Numbered from the stretch's first letter, positions 23,797 to 32,864 are shown. The stretch: 64,000 bases of DNA from an uncultured Erysipelotrichaceae bacterium (GCA_902775735.1 CACYNH010000007.1:1-64000); one strand, 5' to 3'. A program made the numbers and translations. The notes: generated by a model not told the origin, from the letters alone.

Positions 23797-24465
23797 TTAA
23801 TCGAGATTCAGTGTGGCGATCTTGTTGGCGTCAGCGGCGATCACAAGGAAGTCTTCCGCCTCGATTTCTGTTTTGCCGGTGACATTGATGTCCACCCTTT
23901 TCTGGTCCGGTTTGCGGATGCCGATGACGTTGACGCCATAGAGTTCTCTCAGGTTCAGCTGCGCCATCGTGTGATTGACCCAGAGCTCGGGTGCCTTGAT
24001 TTCCATGATCGCGAAGTCATCGTTCATCTGGTAGATATCCGAGATCTTGGGGTTCATCAGGGAAATGGCAATTCTCTGGCCCATTTCATTTTCCGGCTCG
24101 ATGACCTGGTCAGCGCCGATTCTCTCCATGACATAGCCGTAGCGGGTGCTGTTGGCTTTGGAAATAATGTGTTTGACGCCCAGTTCCTTGAGATTGAGGA
24201 TGGTTTCAACAGCGTCTTCAAGATGGGAACCCATGGCGACAATAACAGTATCGGCGTCCTGCACGCCTGTTTCCCTGAGAAGCTCAATATCTCTTGAATC
24301 CGCGCAGACCGCGTTGGGCACTGTTTCCGCGAGTTCCTGGATCAGTAACATATTTCTGTCGATGGCGATGACATCACCGCCGGCGTTGGCTATTGTTTTG
24401 GCGATGGAAGAACCGAAATTCCCCATCCCGATGACTGCGAATAATTTTCTGCCATTGTCTGCCAT
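23797..24465 (-). CDS. ktrA: Potassium uptake regulatory subunit KtrA/TrkA
   Basis: The 222-residue protein has an N-terminal RCK nucleotide-binding domain (VIGMGNFGSSIAKTIANAGGDVIAID, about 11-36) and a C-terminal RCK_C/TrkA-C domain (about 140-222). KtrA forms an octameric cytosolic ring that gates the KtrB channel in response to ATP/ADP and c-di-AMP. It lies 16 nt after ktrB, as in many Bacillota. Confidence 0.93.
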   Translation of the reverse strand: MADNGRKLFAVIGMGNFGSSIAKTIANAGGDVIAIDRNMLLIQELAETVPNAVCADSRDIELLRETGVQDADTVIVAMGSHLEDAVETILNLKELGVKHIISKANSTRYGYVMERIGADQVIEPENEMGQRIAISLMNPKISDIYQMNDDFAIMEIKAPELWVNHTMAQLNLRELYGVNVIGIRKPDQKRVDINVTGKTEIEAEDFLVIAADANKIATLNLD

Positions 24466-24481
24466 GATTGATTTCCTCCTG

Positions 24482-25942
24482 TTAACCGATGATAATATCC
24501 GCTTCCGGATATGAGATATGATTTGTGAGTTTCTTTTCCTTGTGGAACGCTGTGTAGACGCTGAGCGGACCCAGACGTCCGATAAACATCAGCACCATGA
24601 TCACGATCTTTCCCGCCAGCGACAGACTGCCGGTGATTCCGGTCGAAATGCCGACTGTGGCGATCGCTGAGAACGATTCAAAGACAAGAGCCAGGAAATC
24701 CATCCTGCCGTCGGAGATGCTCAGAACGATCAGTGCCGCGAAAAGGAAGAAGACATAAAGATACAGAATCACGAAGGCCTGTTTGAGAAGACTGTAGGAG
24801 ATGCTGCGGTGGCGGATCACCGCTTCATCCTGTCTGTCGCTGAGGGTGCTCATCGCGCTGACGTACAGCACTGCCGCGGTTGTGGTTTTCATACCGCCGG
24901 CCGTACCGCCCGGGGAACCGCCGATCAGCATATACAGACACATGATGATCAGCACCGGCCTTGTGCAGGCGCCGATGGAAATCGTCGAGAAACCGGCTGT
25001 TCTGAGTGTGACCGACTGGAAGAGTGATGTGAAGAATTTCCCTTCCGGCAGCATTCTGCCGATTGTTCCGGGATTGTCATATTCAAAGAGCCAGAAGATC
25101 ACCGCCCCGGAAAGGATCAGGGAAACAGTCAGTTTGATGACAGTCACAGCGTGAACGGAAAGCCTCTTTCTGGTGACAATCAGTCCCTTGTTTCTTTTGA
25201 CCCGTGTCCGGATCAGATCGGTGAGTTCAAACCAGACCATGAAGCCAAGACCGCCGAAGATGATCAGAGTCATGACCGTCAGGTTCATGATGGGATCTGC
25301 GGCAAACTGCGCCAGACTGTCCGGGCCAAGGCAGTCAAAGCCGGAGTTGGTAAAAGCCGAGACTGCCAGGAACAGAGCATTGAAGAGACCTTTTTCCATA
25401 CCGAATTCAGGCACCAGATGAATCGCCATGACGATGAACCCGGCCAGTTCGAAGGTGAGTGTGTAGCGCACAATCCTGCGGATATAGCGGGGCACATCCG
25501 AAAGGTCGCTCTTGCCGGCTGCCGAAGCGAAGAATTTCTTTTCCGCCATCGCCATATACCGGCGGTTTCTCTGCATGATTACGGCGATGATGGTCATCGG
25601 GCCAAGGCCGCCGATCTCCATCAAGAAGATTAAGACAATCTTGCCGAACAGGTTGTACTGGGCTGCAGGCACAATCGTTGTCAAGCCGGTCACGCAGACC
25701 GCGCTGACCGCCTCAAACAGATTATCGATGTAAGGCGCCTGGGATGAGACGTTGGAAAAAGGCATGTAAAGAAGAACAGAGCCGATGAAAATCACAATCA
25801 GGAAAGCCGCCAAAAGCAGTCTTGCGGGATTATTGGCCGCGAGAATCTTTTCCGTGATGGAAGTCTTTGTATTGAGAAGGACGCCGAGGTCCTCCCTTGT
25901 GTCTTTGGAGCGCTGTCTGAGTTCTTCCTTCATAGTCATCAT
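24482..25942 (-). CDS. ktrB: Potassium uptake channel subunit KtrB/TrkH
   Basis: The 486-residue membrane protein has the four-fold M1-P-M2 repeat of the Trk/Ktr/HKT family. Filter glycines are visible in AVCVTGLTT, TNSGFDCLG, TLRTAGFST and STGITGSLS. With KtrA it imports K+, driven by Na+ or the membrane potential. Three in-frame ATG codons lie at the start (25942, 25939, 25933), and no clear ribosome binding site decides between them. The N-terminal 30 residues are charged and cytosolic. Confidence 0.93.
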   Translation of the reverse strand: MMTMKEELRQRSKDTREDLGVLLNTKTSITEKILAANNPARLLLAAFLIVIFIGSVLLYMPFSNVSSQAPYIDNLFEAVSAVCVTGLTTIVPAAQYNLFGKIVLIFLMEIGGLGPMTIIAVIMQRNRRYMAMAEKKFFASAAGKSDLSDVPRYIRRIVRYTLTFELAGFIVMAIHLVPEFGMEKGLFNALFLAVSAFTNSGFDCLGPDSLAQFAADPIMNLTVMTLIIFGGLGFMVWFELTDLIRTRVKRNKGLIVTRKRLSVHAVTVIKLTVSLILSGAVIFWLFEYDNPGTIGRMLPEGKFFTSLFQSVTLRTAGFSTISIGACTRPVLIIMCLYMLIGGSPGGTAGGMKTTTAAVLYVSAMSTLSDRQDEAVIRHRSISYSLLKQAFVILYLYVFFLFAALIVLSISDGRMDFLALVFESFSAIATVGISTGITGSLSLAGKIVIMVLMFIGRLGPLSVYTAFHKEKKLTNHISYPEADIIIG

Positions 25943-26006
25943 TCTACCATTGAAGAAATGTCCTGTCGCATGAAAAAGACATTAAGGATTCTTCATGCAC
26001 ATGCAG

Positions 26007-26037
26007 AAAAAAACCTGTCCGCATCATCGCGGACAGG
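26007..26037 (-). terminator. Terminator of lon
   Basis: CCTGTCCG (26037-26030) pairs with CGGACAGG (26021-26014) on the minus strand, followed by seven T. Confidence 0.92.
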
Positions 26038-26050
26038 CTGATCCTGTGAT

Positions 26051-28372
26051 TCAGGCAGGCAGAGAATCCTGCTCTTCTCTGGAAATTGAACCGGGCACGA
26101 AATCATGGAGAATGCCGGTCAGCTTCAGCACATCTTTGATTTCCTTCACCGGAATGATTTCAAGCTTTTCCCTGATCTCTTCAGGAACATCGCGTAAATC
26201 TTCCTCGTTGTCCTTTGGAATCAGGACTGTTCTGACGCCTGCTCTTTCGGCTGCCATGAGCTTTTCCGGCAGACCGCCGATCGGCATGACCTGCCCGCGC
26301 AGGGAAACTTCCCCGGTCATCGCGATGGCAGGGCTCACGGCTTTTTCACTGACAAGAGAGGAAAGAGCGGTGACCAGCGTGATGCCGGCTGACGGTCCGT
26401 CTTTCTTGACAGCGCCGCTGGGCACATGGATGTGAAGGTCATTTTTCTCAAACAGATCCGCCTTCTCCGGGAACATGTTTCTTACCAGGGAAATGGCGAT
26501 CTGGGCGGATTCGCGCATGACATCGCCAAGCTGGCCGGTCACGGTGATCTTGCCGTTTCCTTTGGTGAACATGGTTTCCACAAAGAGGATTTCGCCGCCC
26601 ACCGGCGTCCAGGCAAGGCCGGTGACAATGCCTGCCTTCCCCTGCTCCGTGACTTTTTCATGATGAATCGGTCTGGTTTCCAGGAAATCCCTCAGGTTTT
26701 CCGCCGTCACATGAACAACAGCGTTTTTGTCAGAAGCGATTTCGACCGCGGCTGAACGGCAGAGTGTTTCCATGACTTTTTTGAGTCCTCTGACGCCGCC
26801 TTCCATTGTGTAGGCGGAGATGGCTTCCTTCACCGCCTCATCGCTGACATCGATGCGGTCGGGGCTGATGCCGGTCTTTTCCATCGCCCTGGGCAGTAAG
26901 TGTCTTCTGGCGATCTGGAACTTATCGGCAATCGTGTAGCCGTTGAAGCGGATGACTTCCATTCTGTCCAGCAGCGGCTGGGGAATGGTGTCGGTCGTGT
27001 TGGCGGTGCAGATGAACAGGACGTCGGAAAGATCATAGGGCACATTCATGTAATGATCAGTGAATGTGCGGTTCTGTTCCGGATCCAGCACCTCAAGAAG
27101 CGCGGAGGACGGATCACCGTTCAGCGATACCGAAAGCTTGTCCACTTCATCCAGCACCATGACCGGGTTTGAAACTCCGCTTTTGGCAATGCCGTCCATG
27201 ATTCTTCCCGGCATCGCGCCGATGTAGGTTCTTCTGTGGCCGCGGATATCCGCTTCATCGCGGGAGCCGCCAAGGGAAACACGGACATATTTTCTCTGCA
27301 GGGCCCTGGCGATGGACTGACCGATGCTGGTCTTGCCGGTGCCGGGAGCGCCGACAAACAGCAGGATCGAGCCGGATTGGGTCATTTTGAGGTTCATGAC
27401 AGCGATCTGCTGGATGATTCTCTTCTTGACCTGTTCAAGGCCGAAATGGTCTTCTTCAAGCACCTGCTGCGCTTCTTTGAGATCGATCGTCTGCGGCTCG
27501 CTGTGGTCCCACTGCAGGCCGGTGATGAAATCGAGATAGTCATACAGCATGCCGTACTCGGGCGAGTTCTTGCCATCCTGCTTGAGTCTGGCCAGCACCT
27601 TGTCCGCCTCTTTTCTGGCATCGGCGTTCATGTGGCTTTCCTGGACCCTGAGCTCGAGTCTTCTCAGGTCCGTCACATTCTCCGGATGCATGTCATCCAG
27701 TTCCTTCTGCAGATATTCCATCTGTTTTTTGATTGCGGACTCACGGTAGGCGTTCTTCATCTCCTCATTCTGGGCAGACTGCGCTTCCGTGGTCACTTTG
27801 GCGATTTCCAGATATTCAAAGAGAACCTCGCGGATCTTTTCGTTTCTCTTCTTTCTTGAGTCCTCGGCGGCGAGCCTGTATTTCTCTTCCGGTGTGATAT
27901 TGATCCACTGGGAAACCATACACACGATCTCGGAAAGAGAGGACACATGGTTCAGCAGCGGCACAAGATAATTGCCCCACTGGTAGGAGGCGAGGATCTT
28001 CTTTAATGATTCCTTGGCTTCTTCAAGGTTCATCTTTTCCTCACCCGGATCAAGGTCATTGATATCAGGCCGTCTGGAAATATTGACGGAAAGGCTGTGA
28101 TCCGCCCTGACGAAGACATTTTCCACATTGACCCTCTGAACCGTGCGGATGATGATGATTCCCTGAACGGAGGTGTCGGAAACGTATCCGACGACGCCGA
28201 TCGGCCAGAAGCTGTCTTCGCTGAAGCGCTGCTCAGGCTTTTTCTGGAACAGGAACATCACTTTTTCATTGGCGCCCGGCACCGGCGCGCCGGTTGCCTT
28301 GATGCGGTTGAGAGGAAAGAAAATATTGGAATCAGGGAGAATCACCTGATTATATACAGGAACAATCATCAT
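26051..28372 (-). CDS. lon: ATP-dependent protease Lon
   Basis: The 773-residue protein has the full Lon layout: an N-terminal substrate-binding domain with coiled coil (about 1-300), an AAA+ module with Walker A GAPGTGKTS (341-349) and Walker B VMVLDEVD (404-411), and a C-terminal protease with the catalytic dyad S661 (KDGPSAG) and K704. It degrades misfolded and regulatory proteins in the cytosol. AAAGGAGAT precedes the start. A TetR regulator is divergent, and two matching palindromes lie in the gap, one next to the lon ribosome binding site. Lon therefore appears to be under specific control rather than the usual CtsR/HrcA type. Confidence 0.96.
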   Translation of the reverse strand: MMIVPVYNQVILPDSNIFFPLNRIKATGAPVPGANEKVMFLFQKKPEQRFSEDSFWPIGVVGYVSDTSVQGIIIIRTVQRVNVENVFVRADHSLSVNISRRPDINDLDPGEEKMNLEEAKESLKKILASYQWGNYLVPLLNHVSSLSEIVCMVSQWINITPEEKYRLAAEDSRKKRNEKIREVLFEYLEIAKVTTEAQSAQNEEMKNAYRESAIKKQMEYLQKELDDMHPENVTDLRRLELRVQESHMNADARKEADKVLARLKQDGKNSPEYGMLYDYLDFITGLQWDHSEPQTIDLKEAQQVLEEDHFGLEQVKKRIIQQIAVMNLKMTQSGSILLFVGAPGTGKTSIGQSIARALQRKYVRVSLGGSRDEADIRGHRRTYIGAMPGRIMDGIAKSGVSNPVMVLDEVDKLSVSLNGDPSSALLEVLDPEQNRTFTDHYMNVPYDLSDVLFICTANTTDTIPQPLLDRMEVIRFNGYTIADKFQIARRHLLPRAMEKTGISPDRIDVSDEAVKEAISAYTMEGGVRGLKKVMETLCRSAAVEIASDKNAVVHVTAENLRDFLETRPIHHEKVTEQGKAGIVTGLAWTPVGGEILFVETMFTKGNGKITVTGQLGDVMRESAQIAISLVRNMFPEKADLFEKNDLHIHVPSGAVKKDGPSAGITLVTALSSLVSEKAVSPAIAMTGEVSLRGQVMPIGGLPEKLMAAERAGVRTVLIPKDNEEDLRDVPEEIREKLEIIPVKEIKDVLKLTGILHDFVPGSISREEQDSLPA

Positions 28373-28394
28373 AAGCTGTTATCTCCTTTCAAAA

Positions 28395-28412
28395 CCTTGA
28401 CACCTGTCAAGG
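28395..28412. promoter_or_regulatory. Palindromic operator 1 of the lon/TetR gap
   Basis: CCTTGACACCTGTCAAGG is an 8+2+8 perfect palindrome, 22 bp before the lon start codon, in the lon 5' leader. Its core TTGACA-NN-TGTCAA recurs at 28438-28451. Confidence 0.75.
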
Positions 28413-28437
28413 AGATGGTCTAATCATGCCATTCAGT

Positions 28438-28451
28438 TTGACAACTGTCAA
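28438..28451. promoter_or_regulatory. Palindromic operator 2 of the lon/TetR gap, overlapping both -35 boxes
   Basis: TTGACAACTGTCAA repeats the core of operator 1 at a centre-to-centre distance of 41 bp, about four helical turns. On the plus strand its TTGACA is 17 bp from TTCAAT (28461-28466). On the minus strand its TTGACA is 17 bp from CATGAT. One site could therefore block both promoters. Confidence 0.7.
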
Positions 28452-28487
28452 GTTTTTTGATTCAATGAGGGCAGAAACGGGGAAGCT

Positions 28488-29027
28488 ATGTATAAAGGGA
28501 CAAACCGTACCGCGTGTACGTCACAGAAACTGATCGCCGAAGCACTTCTGGAGCTGCTCAATGACTCCAGTTTTCAGTCGATCTCCGTGGCTTCGATCTG
28601 CCGGAGAGCCGATGTGTCGCGCCAGACTTTCTATTCCCTGTTTGAGTCCAAGGAAAATGTCATTCTCTATGAGCTTTCCAAAAGCTGCGCCTTTGATCTT
28701 GCCGGCGATGGCAGTGAAGATCTCACTCTGAGCCAGCTTGCCCGCAGCTACAGCCGCTATCTCACCAGCCACAAGGCTTTCTTAGCGACGCTTGTGAACA
28801 ACGGCATCATCCATTACATGTATGACCAGCAGTACCAGTCGCTGATCCGCTGCACCTGCTTCATGAGCGGCAGCAGTATGGAGGACCGCTGTTTTACGGC
28901 TGACTTCATGGCTTCCGGCATGACGTCGATCGCCCGCTCCTATATCATGAGCGGCGCCCGTGAGGATGAGGAGTATCTGGAGAAGATGATCTGCTCGCTC
29001 TTCAGCGGCAGGATGCTGAGATTCTGA
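28488..29027 (+). CDS. TetR/AcrR-family regulator divergent from lon
   Basis: The 179-residue protein has a TetR helix-turn-helix in residues about 29-53 (FQSISVASICRRADVSRQTFYSLF) and a TetR_C-like helical C-terminal region. It is divergent from lon, and the gap contains two identical-core palindromes, so it very likely regulates itself and lon. The signal is unknown. TetR proteins usually respond to small hydrophobic ligands, which would tie protein quality control to a chemical stress. Confidence 0.88.
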   Translation: MYKGTNRTACTSQKLIAEALLELLNDSSFQSISVASICRRADVSRQTFYSLFESKENVILYELSKSCAFDLAGDGSEDLTLSQLARSYSRYLTSHKAFLATLVNNGIIHYMYDQQYQSLIRCTCFMSGSSMEDRCFTADFMASGMTSIARSYIMSGAREDEEYLEKMICSLFSGRMLRF

Positions 29028-29064
29028 AAAACGGGAAAGTGTTTTTCCCGTCTGATTTGCATTG

Positions 29065-29086
29065 ACCGCCGGATGCGGTTTTTTTG
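29065..29086 (+). terminator. Terminator of the lon-linked TetR gene
   Basis: ACCGC (29065-29069) pairs with GCGGT (29075-29079), followed by seven T. A second stem without a T run (29033-29055) precedes it. Confidence 0.75.
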
Positions 29087-29088
29087 TT

Positions 29089-30057
29089 TTACATGGAAGC
29101 TGCTTTGGCAGCCATGGCCAGAGCGTCGGCCATTGTTTCGGTGCCGGCCAGAAAGCCGCTGGCGTGGCAGAACAGTGCCGTTTCAATCCCGGAAACCTCA
29201 CGCAGCTCCTCATTGCGCAGGCCATGCCACGATTCGGGCAGCGGATGGCGGAAGGAGGTTCTGTCGTCTGAGTTGCTTAAAGCGCACTGCACGTTCCAGC
29301 CGCCTCTTAAGGCAGGCGAAACGACATACCAGATATCCTGGGCCTTGGGATTGCGGAACTGGCCGTAGAGGACGCCTTCCCATGGCGCGAATGGATCGAG
29401 AATCATGATGTGATCGGCGGAGTAGTCGATCGCTCTTAAGACATAATCTCTTCCGTCCAGGGAGGAGATGATGCTGTCGATGCGGTTGATCAGGATATCA
29501 CGGGCGAAGCTGACGGCGTCGTCAAACGCCTCGTTGTAGTCCATATCGGAATTCCACGGCGGATTGAAGTCCTTGATCAGCTTGGAAACAGAGAAGGATG
29601 TTTTGGACTGGAAAACGATCATCTTCCTCTGATCATCGGTAAGATTGGGCATTTTGGCGATTTCGGCCGCGACCGGATCAAAGCCGTTGTCCTCGGCGTC
29701 GATGCCGAGAATCAATGAGGTCTCAAGCCGGGAGTAAACGGATTCCATGTACCGGGGTTCGCAATCCATCGCCTCTAAGATCTCCTTATAGAATTTCTTC
29801 CAGACAAGACCGCAGGCGGCATAGGGAATCTCGGTGCCCGGATGGGTGCCGTTTCTTTCCTTGTTCTCCACGGAGTGGTGGTCCAGCTCCCCTTCGCCGA
29901 TATCAAAGACAATCCAGCCGCCGCCTTTGGGCACATCCTGGTCGCCCCCTCTTTCGACATGGATTTCCTCCGCCATCAACGACAGCATCGCCGCCGCGAA
30001 GACGTCATCGGCATGGAATAATCCGTTATGCGTAAACAGATTCAGTTTTCCCCTCAT
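29089..30057 (-). CDS. MYG1/UPF0160 family exonuclease-like protein
   Basis: The 322-residue protein starts with LFTHNGLFHADDVFAAAML, the metal-binding HxGxFHxD(E/D) motif of the MYG1 family. ELDHHS near residue 63 is the DHH-like motif. The C-terminal half contains ILDPFAPWEGVLYGQ and a WYVVSPALRGGWNVQC segment typical of the family. Eukaryotic MYG1 is a 3'-5' RNA exonuclease, and the bacterial role is less clear. ATG 30057 follows GAGGAG. A longer TTG start at 30078 would swallow the ribosome binding site. Confidence 0.85.
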   Translation of the reverse strand: MRGKLNLFTHNGLFHADDVFAAAMLSLMAEEIHVERGGDQDVPKGGGWIVFDIGEGELDHHSVENKERNGTHPGTEIPYAACGLVWKKFYKEILEAMDCEPRYMESVYSRLETSLILGIDAEDNGFDPVAAEIAKMPNLTDDQRKMIVFQSKTSFSVSKLIKDFNPPWNSDMDYNEAFDDAVSFARDILINRIDSIISSLDGRDYVLRAIDYSADHIMILDPFAPWEGVLYGQFRNPKAQDIWYVVSPALRGGWNVQCALSNSDDRTSFRHPLPESWHGLRNEELREVSGIETALFCHASGFLAGTETMADALAMAAKAASM

Positions 30058-30076
30058 CGTATTCTCCTCTTCTTTC

Positions 30077-30097
30077 AAAAGGCGGACAGTGTCCGCC
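30077..30097 (-). terminator. Terminator between the DUF3320-like and MYG1 genes
   Basis: GGCGGAC (30097-30091) pairs perfectly with GTCCGCC (30087-30081) on the minus strand, followed by four T. Confidence 0.65.
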
Positions 30098-30100
30098 GCT

Positions 30101-30667
30101 TCAGTTTCCGTAACGGCCCGCTTTTTTCTTTAACCGGCCTGTTTTCAAAGCTGTGTCAATGCCGCGTTTCATTCCCGCGGTCACGTTGGATCCCATTCTC
30201 GTATAGCCTAATAACGCTGCGGTTTCACGGGCAAGATCCTTGTACTCAAAGCCGCCTTGGGCCGCCATGCACGCGGCAGCGTTGGCAATTTCAGCGTCAG
30301 GCACACACTGCACGTCGCGGCATGTCAGATCATAATCGCCGAACAGCCGGAACTCACTGTAGGTCTTCGGATCCTGCTTCGCCTTCCAGTAGACCCGTCC
30401 GGTGCCGTCGGTGTGCACGTTCAGATTCATCCCGGAAAGAATCGCTTCCATCTGCGGTCTGATTCTTGCGCCGGCCTTATAGATGCCGAAGCTGTTGATG
30501 ACCCGCTTGATCAGCAGCCATTCACAAACCGGTGCCTCGGTCCGGATCACGGTCCGGATTCTCTTTTCGATTTCCGGGTTCAGATCGCCGGAAAGAAAAT
30601 CCTCGGAGGTCACTTCCGAAAAAGGAAGATCGGCGGCGGTGTAGATTCTGTGCGTCGTGCTGAACAT
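30101..30667 (-). CDS. Stand-alone DUF3320-like protein
   Basis: The 188-residue protein begins YTAADLPFSEVTSEDFLSG and continues with IEKRIRTVIRTEAPVCEWLLIKRVINSFGIYKAGARI. In my recollection this winged-helix-like segment is the DUF3320 domain at the C-terminus of very large DUF4011-type helicase proteins, which are often linked to restriction or defence. Here the domain stands alone, followed by a basic C-terminus (KTGRLKKKAGRYGN) that could bind nucleic acid. The gene follows a lipoprotein gene 16 nt upstream and is closed by a terminator. No partner helicase is in the window. Function unknown. Confidence 0.6.
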   Translation of the reverse strand: MFSTTHRIYTAADLPFSEVTSEDFLSGDLNPEIEKRIRTVIRTEAPVCEWLLIKRVINSFGIYKAGARIRPQMEAILSGMNLNVHTDGTGRVYWKAKQDPKTYSEFRLFGDYDLTCRDVQCVPDAEIANAAACMAAQGGFEYKDLARETAALLGYTRMGSNVTAGMKRGIDTALKTGRLKKKAGRYGN

Positions 30668-30683
30668 AAATCACCTCATCTGC

Positions 30684-31172
30684 TTATTCGTAAACCTCTG
30701 CTGTTTCCACAACCGGAAGAACAGTATTGTATCTGTATTTCTGATCGGTCTTACTGTCATCGAGCTCCACTTCAATGGTGGCGCTGGCCAGTTTTGAGAT
30801 CAGCTTCTTGTATTTTTCTTCTGAAATTTTGTAAAGCGGTCTGGTCGCCGCGGCGAAATAGGACTTTTCGCCATAGCCGTCCTTATGGCAGGCGTTGTAA
30901 ACAGTGGCGGTGCGGTAGTAGATCCGGGAAGTGTCGGCCTGGATGGATGTATATTCATCCGCGAAAGACTCATCGTAATCCCTGAGATTCATCACGGAAA
31001 AATTCCTGATCCGCTCTTTGACCTCAATGTAGACGCCATAGCTGGTGATCTCACCGTTTTTCACAACGAAAATGCAGCCGTTGTAAAGATCGGCTGCCCG
31101 GGATGGCTTTGAGGCGCATCCGCCGCACAGACAGGAAATCATCATGCAAAGAATCAGAACAAGTTTTTTCAT
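30684..31172 (-). CDS. Putative lipoprotein, unknown function
   Basis: The 162-residue protein has a lipoprotein signal peptide, MKKLVLILCMMISCLCGGC, with the lipobox cysteine at about residue 19. The mature part is soluble and mixed alpha/beta, with no family I recognise. It contains a repeated pattern of tyrosines and acidic residues but no catalytic motif. It is 16 nt before the DUF3320-like gene, so the two may be co-transcribed. Confidence 0.7.
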   Translation of the reverse strand: MKKLVLILCMMISCLCGGCASKPSRAADLYNGCIFVVKNGEITSYGVYIEVKERIRNFSVMNLRDYDESFADEYTSIQADTSRIYYRTATVYNACHKDGYGEKSYFAAATRPLYKISEEKYKKLISKLASATIEVELDDSKTDQKYRYNTVLPVVETAEVYE

Positions 31173-31223
31173 TGAATTTTTCCTGTCAATATTATATCCA
31201 AAGAAAGCCCTTTCTTAAAGAAT

Positions 31224-32045
31224 TCAAAGGCCCTGTTCTTTCACAAACGCGTAGAAATCCTGTTCCGCTTTTTCATTGTCTTTTGAAACTGTGCCGACCG
31301 GCATCGCGTAGAAAATGGTTTCCTCTTCACCGTCAAGCCCGAACATTGCGTTGGCAATGGCAGGATCCACCGCGGCGATCGCGCAGCCGCCAAGACCAAG
31401 AGCCTGGGCGCTCAGATAAACATTCTCCGTGATGTGTCCGGCATCGATTAACATCGGCACATGGGCACACACGCCATAGCGCCACTCCGCCCTGTAGAAA
31501 ACAGCGGAGTAGTAGAAAACCACGTTGGCTTTGACAGCCCATACCTGCTCACAAAGCGAGTCTCCGATTGACTTGCACATATCCTCAGCATCCGGCAGCT
31601 TTTCAATGCTGTGGGAAAGCGGCAGGTAATGGTAAAGACCGTCTTCAAGTCCTTCGACGTTCTGAATGGCCATGTAGCATTCAAACTCATGTCTGGCGCC
31701 TCCGCAGGGAACCGTGCGCAGCGTGGCGTAGGCTTTGCCGCGGATTTCCTTGACGCCCTGTGAGCACCATAAAAGGCAGCTCAGCTGCAGAAGGCTCATT
31801 TTCTCTTCCGTGTAGACGCGGTGGGAGGCCCGGCTGTTGATGACATGCAGGAAGTCATTGTCCACCGCAAGATCCTCATAGTTGACCGGCAGTCTTATTG
31901 CCGTTTCACTCATCGGCGCCTTGGCCAGAGGCGGCTGCGGTTTCTTTAATTCCTGGTCGGTCTGATAGTCTTCCGGCCATTCATTGAAGGAGCGGATGAA
32001 GTTTCTGCCCTTCTCCGTCATTTCCTGTATTTTCTTTTCGTCCAT
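31224..32045 (-). CDS. SagB-type / nitroreductase-fold oxidoreductase
   Basis: The 273-residue protein has the FMN-binding nitroreductase fold in its SagB/ThcOx form. The INSRASHRVYTEEKMSLLQLSCLLWCSQG segment (about 69-97) and the FMN-side motifs RTVPCGGARHEFECY and NVYLSAQALGLGGCAIAA are visible. SagB proteins oxidise azolines in peptide toxins when they sit with SagC/SagD. No such partners or precursor peptide are nearby, so this is a stand-alone reductase of unknown substrate. GAGGAAAAG precedes the start. Confidence 0.82.
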   Translation of the reverse strand: MDEKKIQEMTEKGRNFIRSFNEWPEDYQTDQELKKPQPPLAKAPMSETAIRLPVNYEDLAVDNDFLHVINSRASHRVYTEEKMSLLQLSCLLWCSQGVKEIRGKAYATLRTVPCGGARHEFECYMAIQNVEGLEDGLYHYLPLSHSIEKLPDAEDMCKSIGDSLCEQVWAVKANVVFYYSAVFYRAEWRYGVCAHVPMLIDAGHITENVYLSAQALGLGGCAIAAVDPAIANAMFGLDGEEETIFYAMPVGTVSKDNEKAEQDFYAFVKEQGL

Positions 32046-32129
32046 ATTTCTTTTCCTCTGTGAGTATTATATCTGCTTAAGGCTGTGAACATGCTATAAT
32101 TGCCTGCGTTTGAGAAAGGTGACTTTCCT

Positions 32130-32816
32130 ATGAAGAAAACATTTTACAGTGAGCTGGCATGGATTGCCGGCGCCCTCTTTCTGGCGCTGGGGACCGCGAT
32201 GATGGAAAGAGCTGACTTCGGCATGTCCACGGTTGTGGCGCCCGCGTATCTGCTGTATCTGAAACTGTCGCAGAGCCTTCCGTTCTTCTCATTCGGAATG
32301 GCGGAATATACCCTGCAGGCAATCCTGCTTGTCATCCTGGGTCTCATATTGCGGAAGTTCCGCAGATCATATCTGTTCTCATTTATCACGGCCCTGATCT
32401 ATGGTCTGGTGCTAGATCTGATGATGAAGCCTCTTGCGCTTGTGCCGGCAGAGTCAATGGCAGTGCGGCTGTTCCTTTATATTGCCGGCATGATCATCTG
32501 CGCCATCGGGGTTGCCTTCTATTTCAAAACCTACATATCGCCGGCCGCCTATGAGCTGGTGGTCAAGGAGATCGCAAGGGAAGGAAGCCATGACATCGGC
32601 AAAGTCAAAATCATCTATGATCTGACCAGCTGCCTGATCGCGGTGATCCTCTCCTTCCTGTTCTTCGGCTTCGGCCATTTCGAGGGCGTCAAGGCGGGCA
32701 CCTTCATTGTCGCCGTGCTGAACGGGCCGCTGATCTCAAAATGTTCTGACATTCTTGACAGGCTGTTTGAGTTCAAAGACAGATTCAGATTAAGAAAATA
32801 CTTCGAAGAAATGTAA
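32130..32816 (+). CDS. DUF6198/YczE-like membrane protein
   Basis: The 228-residue protein has about five membrane segments and the opening pattern ALFLALGTAMMERADFGMSTVVAPAYLL, seen in YczE/YitT-like membrane proteins annotated as DUF6198. The function is unknown. I chose ATG 32130, which follows AAAGGTGA at 7 nt. An upstream in-frame TTG at 32100 would bury that site. The stop codon lies inside the convergent terminator. Confidence 0.72.
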   Translation: MKKTFYSELAWIAGALFLALGTAMMERADFGMSTVVAPAYLLYLKLSQSLPFFSFGMAEYTLQAILLVILGLILRKFRRSYLFSFITALIYGLVLDLMMKPLALVPAESMAVRLFLYIAGMIICAIGVAFYFKTYISPAAYELVVKEIAREGSHDIGKVKIIYDLTSCLIAVILSFLFFGFGHFEGVKAGTFIVAVLNGPLISKCSDILDRLFEFKDRFRLRKYFEEM

Positions 32817-32843
32817 AAGGGGCGGCGCTGCCGTCCCTTTTAC
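32813..32843. terminator. Convergent terminator between DUF6198 and metY
   Basis: GTAAAAGGG (32813-32821) pairs perfectly with CCCTTTTAC (32835-32843). The A and T bases within the stem serve as the terminator tract in either direction. Confidence 0.65.
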
Positions 32844-32864
32844 ATAGGAGAACACATTTAAGGA

